Source: Buchnera aphidicola (Protaphis terricola) (GTDB lineage: Bacteria; Pseudomonadota; Gammaproteobacteria; Enterobacterales; Enterobacteriaceae). From it: DNA of 64,000 bases. A program made the position numbers and the translations under genes. The DNA is taken from assembly GCF_964059145.1 (NCBI RefSeq), contig NZ_OZ060405.1, positions 186,001-250,000 on the forward strand, given 5' to 3'. The notes beneath the pieces are model-generated. The model was not told where the DNA came from and made no database searches. It saw only the letters and a program-made list of their open reading frames with translations. The first letter of the stretch is position 1. Every line of letters starts with the position of its first letter. Positions 59,487 to 64,000 of this stretch are shown here, one piece after another.

Positions 59487-61922
59487 ATGTTAATTAAAAA
59501 ATTTTTTATAATTTTTTTAATGTTTTTTAGTATAAATATTTATTCAAAATCTTTATGGACTGTAAAAAACATTGAATTTAAAGGATTAAAAAATTGTACA
59601 AAACAAGAAGTATTAGGAAATATTTTATTTAATATTGGTGATAAAATATCTAAAAATGATATCCAAAAAAGCATTAGATTATTATTTAAAACAGGTAAAT
59701 TTTCAGATATTCAAGTTTTTTTTTCTACTAATAATTCTATAATTTTTAAGATTAAAGAACAACCTTTAATTTTTCATATTGATGTTTTTGGAAATCATAT
59801 TATTCCAAAAAAAAATTTTAATGAGTATTTAAAAAAACTAGGAATGGAAATAGGTAAACAATACAATCCTTATTTAAAATATATTTTTATTCAAAATATA
59901 AAAAAACTTCATTATCATTTTGGAAGATATCAATCAAGTATTAGATTATTAACAAATTTTTCTTCAAACAACCGAGTTAATATAAAAATATTAATTAATG
60001 AGGGGAATTTATTAAAAATAAATCATATTAAAATTATTGGAAATAAAAGTTTTTCTAGAGAAAAAATTATTTCATTATTTAAATTAAAAGATTATGCATC
60101 TTGGTGGAATATTTTTGAAAAACGTATTTATTATGCAGACGAGTTAGAGCGAGATATAAACAATTTACATAATTTTTATTTAAATCATGGATTTTATTAT
60201 TTTAGTATAGATAAAAAAATAGTTAATTTTTTAAAAAATAAAAATAAAGTAAATATTATTTTAAAAATATCTGAAGGTAATCAATATAAAATTTCTAATT
60301 TTTTTATTAACGGTAATTTTTTAAAATATTATACGCAAATAAAAAATCTAATTTCTATTAGTTCTAATGAAATTTACAATAAAGAAAAAATTCAATTAAT
60401 CATTCAAAGAATAAAATATTTTTTATCTGAAAGAGGATATATTAATACGCAAATTGAAATTAATCCTGAAATTAACTTTATCAAAAAAACTATAATTTTA
60501 AATTTTAATATAAATATAAATCAACGTTATTTTATAAATCAGATATATTTTAAAGGTAATAAATTAACTAAAGATATAGTTTTACGTCGTGAAATAAAAC
60601 AATCTGAAGGTGAATGGTGTAATTTAAAATTACTTGATTTAAGTAAAGAAGCATTAGAAAAAATTAAGTATATATATGATATTAAAATGATTAAAGAGTT
60701 TTTACATGATAAAGATAATGCTGTTAATATTATTTATGAATTGAAAGAACGTAATACTGGTTCGTTAAATTTTGGATTAGGTTATGGAAAAGAAAGTGGT
60801 ATTAGTTTCAACACTTCTATTTCAAAAGATAATTTATTTGGACTGGGAAATTTTTTTAAAGTCAGTGCTATTAAGAATGACAATCAAAAATATATAGACT
60901 TTCAAATGACATATCCATATTTTTTTGATAATGGTACGAATTTAAATAGTAGATTGTTTTACAATAATTTTATATATCATTTTAATGATATGTCGAATCT
61001 AATAAAAAAAACATTTGGTTTTGAAAATGATTTAAGTTTTTTAATTAATAATGCTAATAGATTTAATGTAGGTGTAGGATATACTCATAATAGTTTAATT
61101 AATCAAGATAGTACGTCAAATAATAGCCTTATTAAAATAAATAAAAAAAATTTAACTAGTAATTCAAAAGAAATTCTTGATGATCAATTTTTAACAAATA
61201 GTTTAATGAATGATATTACTTTAAATTATTCTTTTTTACATGATACTTTAAAAAGTTTATATTTTCCTATTTCTGGAAATCAAACTTATTTAATTGGAAA
61301 GAACACAATTCCTGGTTCTGATAATAATTTTTATAAATTTTTATTAGATACTGAACAATATATTCCTTTAGATACAGAAAAAGAATTTATATTTTCAGCT
61401 CATTTTAAAGCTGGATTCGGAGATAGTTTTAATAAATCAAAATTGCCTTTTTATGAATCTTTTCATTTAAATAACTCAAATTATATACGTGGATTTGGTG
61501 TTAACACTATTGGTCCTAAAAAAAAATATGCTATTAATAAAATACAAGAATGTTTTGGGTATAAAAAAAATAATTTTTGTGAATCTATTGAATCAATTGG
61601 TGGGAATGCTATTTTAGTTGCTAATTTAGAATTGATCATACCTATTCCATTCATTAAAAAAGATTATACGCAATTTCTTAGACCTTCATTTTTTTTAGAT
61701 TTTGGAAATATTTGGGATACTAAGTTAATACAAGAAAAAAATCAATCTGATATTAAATTTATAGATTTTAACCAATTAAAAAATTTTCATTCATCAGTTG
61801 GATTTGCTTTGCAATGGTTTTCTCCAATTGGACCATTAGTTTTTTCTTATGCACACCCTATTCAAAAAAATGAAAATGATCAAATTGAAAAATTTCAATT
61901 TAGTATTGGTAAAAATTGGTGA
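59487..61922 (+). CDS. bamA: outer-membrane protein assembly factor BamA
   Basis: The Omp85 core of the BAM complex, folding beta-barrel proteins into the outer membrane. Its 811 residues compare with 810 in E. coli. A signal peptide (~1-20, ending near IYSKS) is followed by five POTRA domains (~22-420; [19 protein letters not shown] is the first) and a C-terminal 16-stranded barrel. The conserved RGF of loop 6 appears in [10 protein letters not shown], and the C-terminal strand ends [10 protein letters not shown], the aromatic-ending signal. Two ATGs overlap at the start (see findings). Partner bamE is at 3.8 kb. Confidence 0.95.
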   Translation: MLIKKFFIIFLMFFSINIYSKSLWTVKNIEFKGLKNCTKQEVLGNILFNIGDKISKNDIQKSIRLLFKTGKFSDIQVFFSTNNSIIFKIKEQPLIFHIDVFGNHIIPKKNFNEYLKKLGMEIGKQYNPYLKYIFIQNIKKLHYHFGRYQSSIRLLTNFSSNNRVNIKILINEGNLLKINHIKIIGNKSFSREKIISLFKLKDYASWWNIFEKRIYYADELERDINNLHNFYLNHGFYYFSIDKKIVNFLKNKNKVNIILKISEGNQYKISNFFINGNFLKYYTQIKNLISISSNEIYNKEKIQLIIQRIKYFLSERGYINTQIEINPEINFIKKTIILNFNININQRYFINQIYFKGNKLTKDIVLRREIKQSEGEWCNLKLLDLSKEALEKIKYIYDIKMIKEFLHDKDNAVNIIYELKERNTGSLNFGLGYGKESGISFNTSISKDNLFGLGNFFKVSAIKNDNQKYIDFQMTYPYFFDNGTNLNSRLFYNNFIYHFNDMSNLIKKTFGFENDLSFLINNANRFNVGVGYTHNSLINQDSTSNNSLIKINKKNLTSNSKEILDDQFLTNSLMNDITLNYSFLHDTLKSLYFPISGNQTYLIGKNTIPGSDNNFYKFLLDTEQYIPLDTEKEFIFSAHFKAGFGDSFNKSKLPFYESFHLNNSNYIRGFGVNTIGPKKKYAINKIQECFGYKKNNFCESIESIGGNAILVANLELIIPIPFIKKDYTQFLRPSFFLDFGNIWDTKLIQEKNQSDIKFIDFNQLKNFHSSVGFALQWFSPIGPLVFSYAHPIQKNENDQIEKFQFSIGKNW

Positions 61923-62015
61923 TTTATATAATATTTACATATTTTATTTTTTTAATGTATTAGTTATTATTAATATAATATATTTTTTATTTTATTTTTT
62001 TATAAGGTGAATATT

Positions 62016-62480
62016 TTGAGTTTTAATCATCATGATTACATTCTAGATATTAAAGAAATTCTAAGAATTTTACCTCATCGTTATCCTATGCTATTAATCG
62101 ATAAAATTATTAAATTTAAGGTATTTGATTATTTGAAAGCTTTGAAAAATTGTTCGATAAATGAGCCATTTTTTCAAGGTCATTTTTTAGAAGAACCTAT
62201 TTTTCCAGGTGTTTTATTAATTGAATCTATGACTCAAGCAGCTGCTATTTTAATATATGTTAGTACGGGTATATTAAGAATTAATCAATTATATTATTTT
62301 ATTGGTATTGAGAATGCTAGATTTAAAAAAAATGTTATTCCTGGAGATCAAATTATTATTACAGTAATTTATTTAAAAACTCAAAAAAATTTAGTAAAAT
62401 TTAAAGTTTTTGCTATGGTGAATAATCAAAAAATTTGTTATGCCACCATTCTATTTTATAAAAAAGTTTATATTAAATAA
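62016..62480 (+). CDS. fabZ: 3-hydroxyacyl-ACP dehydratase FabZ
   Basis: Dehydrates beta-hydroxyacyl-ACP in fatty acid elongation. The TTG at 62016 is preferred because AAGGTGA (62004-62010) is a perfect ribosome-binding site 5 nt upstream, giving MSFNHHDYILDIKEIL and 154 residues (E. coli 151); the alternative GTG at 62007 overlaps that site. Hot-dog fold with ILPHRYPMLLIDKI, the catalytic His in EPFFQGHFLEEPIFPGVLLIE, and YFIGIENARFKKNVIPGDQ. The E. coli neighbours skp, lpxD, lpxA and lpxB are gone, so FabZ here serves fatty acid synthesis rather than lipid A. Confidence 0.93.
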   Translation: MSFNHHDYILDIKEILRILPHRYPMLLIDKIIKFKVFDYLKALKNCSINEPFFQGHFLEEPIFPGVLLIESMTQAAAILIYVSTGILRINQLYYFIGIENARFKKNVIPGDQIIITVIYLKTQKNLVKFKVFAMVNNQKICYATILFYKKVYIK

Positions 62481-62508
62481 AAATTTATATTTTAAATTTG
62501 GAAAATAA

Positions 62509-64000
62509 ATGAATATACCAAAATTTATTCATCTTCATGTACGTAGTCATTATTCAATATCTGATGGATTATCAAAACCAGAAGATTTAGTAAAGAAAGC
62601 AGTATCTTTAAAAATGATGGCTTTAGCAATGACAGATTTTAATAATTTATATGGTGTTATAAAATTTTATAATTTTGCACATAAGTATAAATTAAAGCCA
62701 ATTATTGGAATAACTGTTAAATTTGTTTCAGAGTTTATAAAAAACGAATTAACAGAAATAACTATATTAGCTTCTAGTTTAGAGGGGTATAAAAATTTAA
62801 TTATATTAATTTCTCGTGCTTATAAAAAAGGATATCTTAATAATAAATGTATTACGATAAAAAAAAAATGGTTGTCTGAATTTAATAATGGATTAATATT
62901 ACTTTCTGGTGGTTGTCAAGGTGAAATTGGAAAAATTTTACTACGTAAGGAATTTTCATTATTATCTCATTGTTTGGGATTTTATAAAAAATATTTTCCT
63001 GAAGCTTATTATTTAGAGTTAATACGTACAGGACGAGAAAATGAAGAAAAATATTTACATTTAGCTATAGAATTATCTGATTCTAAAAATATTCCAGTAG
63101 TTGCAACGAATGATGTCTGTTTTTTAAATAAAGAAGATTTTAAAATTCATAAGATTAAGGTTTCTATTCATGAAAGAGAAATATTAAAAAATTCTAGAAT
63201 TCAAAATAATTATAGTCAACATCAATTTTTAAAAAGCAAAGAAGAAATGTTTAAACTTTTTTCTGAATTTCCTGAAGCTTTAATTAATAGTGTAGAAATT
63301 GCAAAACGTTGCAATGTTTTTATATCGTCTGGAAAATATTTTTTACCATGTTTTCCAACAGGTGATATAAGTGTTGAGAATTATTTAATTACAGAATCTA
63401 ACAAAGGATTAAAGAAACGTTTAAAGCATTCTTCTTCTAATATCAAGATAAATAAAGAAACTTATTTAAAATATAAAAATCGTTTAAATATGGAATTAAG
63501 TGTAATAAATAAAATGGGATTTCCTGGATATTTTTTAATTGTTATGGAGTTTATAAAATGGGCAAAAGATAATAATATACCAGTAGGTCCAGGCCGAGGT
63601 TCTGGGGCTGGTTCATTAGTAGCATATGCATTAAACATTACAGAAATAGATCCTTTATTATTTGATTTATTGTTTGAACGTTTTTTAAATCCTGAACGTA
63701 TCTCTTTGCCTGATTTTGATATTGATTTTTGCATGGATAAAAGAGATCAAGTGATAGATCATGTTTCAGATATATATGGTAGAAATTCAGTAGCTCAAAT
63801 TATTACTTTTGGAACTATGACAGCAAAAGCTGTAATTAGAGATGTAGGAAGAGTATTGGGATATCCTTATGGATTTATTAATAATTTATCTAAGTTAGTG
63901 CCTTTAGATCCAGGAATAACATTAAATGATGCTTTTTCTGAAAAATCAGAATTATATCATCTTTATAGAAACAATGAAGATGTAAAAAATTTAATTGATA
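62509..64000 (+). CDS. dnaE: DNA polymerase III alpha subunit, 3' end outside window
   Basis: The replicative polymerase catalytic subunit. The frame opens at ATG 62509 and is still open at 64000, giving about 497 N-terminal residues. They include the N-terminal PHP domain (KFIHLHVRSHYSISDG), the conserved FPEAYYLELIRTGREN, and the beginning of the polymerase domain with FPGYFLIVMEFI, GPGRGSGAGSLVAYAL (~363) and the catalytic aspartates in LPDFDIDFCMDKRDQ (~402-404). GGAAAA is the ribosome-binding site. No frameshift was seen in this part. In E. coli rnhB precedes dnaE; here fabZ does. Confidence 0.96.
   Translation, partial: MNIPKFIHLHVRSHYSISDGLSKPEDLVKKAVSLKMMALAMTDFNNLYGVIKFYNFAHKYKLKPIIGITVKFVSEFIKNELTEITILASSLEGYKNLIILISRAYKKGYLNNKCITIKKKWLSEFNNGLILLSGGCQGEIGKILLRKEFSLLSHCLGFYKKYFPEAYYLELIRTGRENEEKYLHLAIELSDSKNIPVVATNDVCFLNKEDFKIHKIKVSIHEREILKNSRIQNNYSQHQFLKSKEEMFKLFSEFPEALINSVEIAKRCNVFISSGKYFLPCFPTGDISVENYLITESNKGLKKRLKHSSSNIKINKETYLKYKNRLNMELSVINKMGFPGYFLIVMEFIKWAKDNNIPVGPGRGSGAGSLVAYALNITEIDPLLFDLLFERFLNPERISLPDFDIDFCMDKRDQVIDHVSDIYGRNSVAQIITFGTMTAKAVIRDVGRVLGYPYGFINNLSKLVPLDPGITLNDAFSEKSELYHLYRNNEDVKNLID

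Noticed and set aside
63462-63734. 90-codon ORF on the minus strand within dnaE
   Set aside because: Antisense to a strongly conserved part of dnaE (GPGRGSGAG region); no ribosome-binding site or known family.
1-64000. tRNA genes, insertion sequences, prophage, CRISPR arrays or plasmid-type genes
   Set aside because: The only T-arm-like motif belongs to tmRNA; no transposase, integrase or regularly spaced repeat was seen.

Overview
This window is a stretch of the chromosome of Buchnera aphidicola, the obligate endosymbiont of aphids. The evidence is extreme AT-richness (long A and T runs even inside genes), tightly packed enterobacterial genes collinear with blocks of the E. coli map, many lost intermediate genes, and proteins that align end to end with gammaproteobacterial orthologues. 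The strain cannot be named from sequence alone. I see no insertion sequence, prophage, CRISPR array, toxin gene, tRNA gene or sign of horizontal transfer.

Layout. 0-8.4 kb is a mosaic of single housekeeping genes: a DUF2076 protein (cut by the left edge), a 2-Cys peroxiredoxin, ung, grpE, nadK, bamE, tmRNA (ssrA), grxD, rnt, sodA, pth and ychF. 8.4-13.1 kb holds thrABC, reading leftward. 13.8-17.6 kb has hpt, panC/panB, dksA and truA. 18.5-23.4 kb has secA, mutT, coaE and guaC. 23.6-28.9 kb is the pyruvate dehydrogenase operon aceE-aceF-lpd. 29-32 kb carries speE-speD, mtnN and erpA. 32.2-47.7 kb is a compact leftward dcw (division and cell wall) cluster: rsmH-ftsL-ftsI-murE-murF-mraY-murD-ftsW-murG-murC-ddlB-ftsA-ftsZ, lacking mraZ, ftsQ and lpxC. 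47.8-50 kb is ilvI-ilvH. 50.9-54 kb has degP, dapD and map. 54.3-64 kb runs rpsB-tsf-pyrH-frr-dxr-uppS-bamA-fabZ-dnaE (cut by the right edge), with cdsA, rseP, skp, lpxD, lpxA, lpxB and rnhB missing relative to E. coli.

How the genes work together. Several modules fit the nutritional symbiosis: threonine synthesis (thrABC), branched-chain amino acids (ilvIH), lysine/DAP (dapD, plus the shared thrA entry step) and pantothenate/CoA (panBC, coaE). The rest maintains peptidoglycan and division, outer-membrane assembly (bamA, bamE, degP), translation, acetyl-CoA supply and oxidative-stress defence. Lipid A genes are absent from their usual positions.

Most unusual signals. (1) Three genes (ung, murF, ftsW) are interrupted by single-base frameshifts lying exactly in poly(A) tracts of 10-12 bases. 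In each case one added or removed A restores a full-length, well-aligned protein, which suggests rescue by polymerase or ribosome slippage. (2) Several intergenic regions carry long, perfect AT-rich inverted repeats, the extreme one being a 45-bp perfect arm pair after lpd. (3) The tmRNA resume codon reads ACA rather than the usual GCA. (4) There are three gene-poor spacers of 0.7-0.9 kb; one of them holds a possible small ORF with a strong ribosome-binding site.
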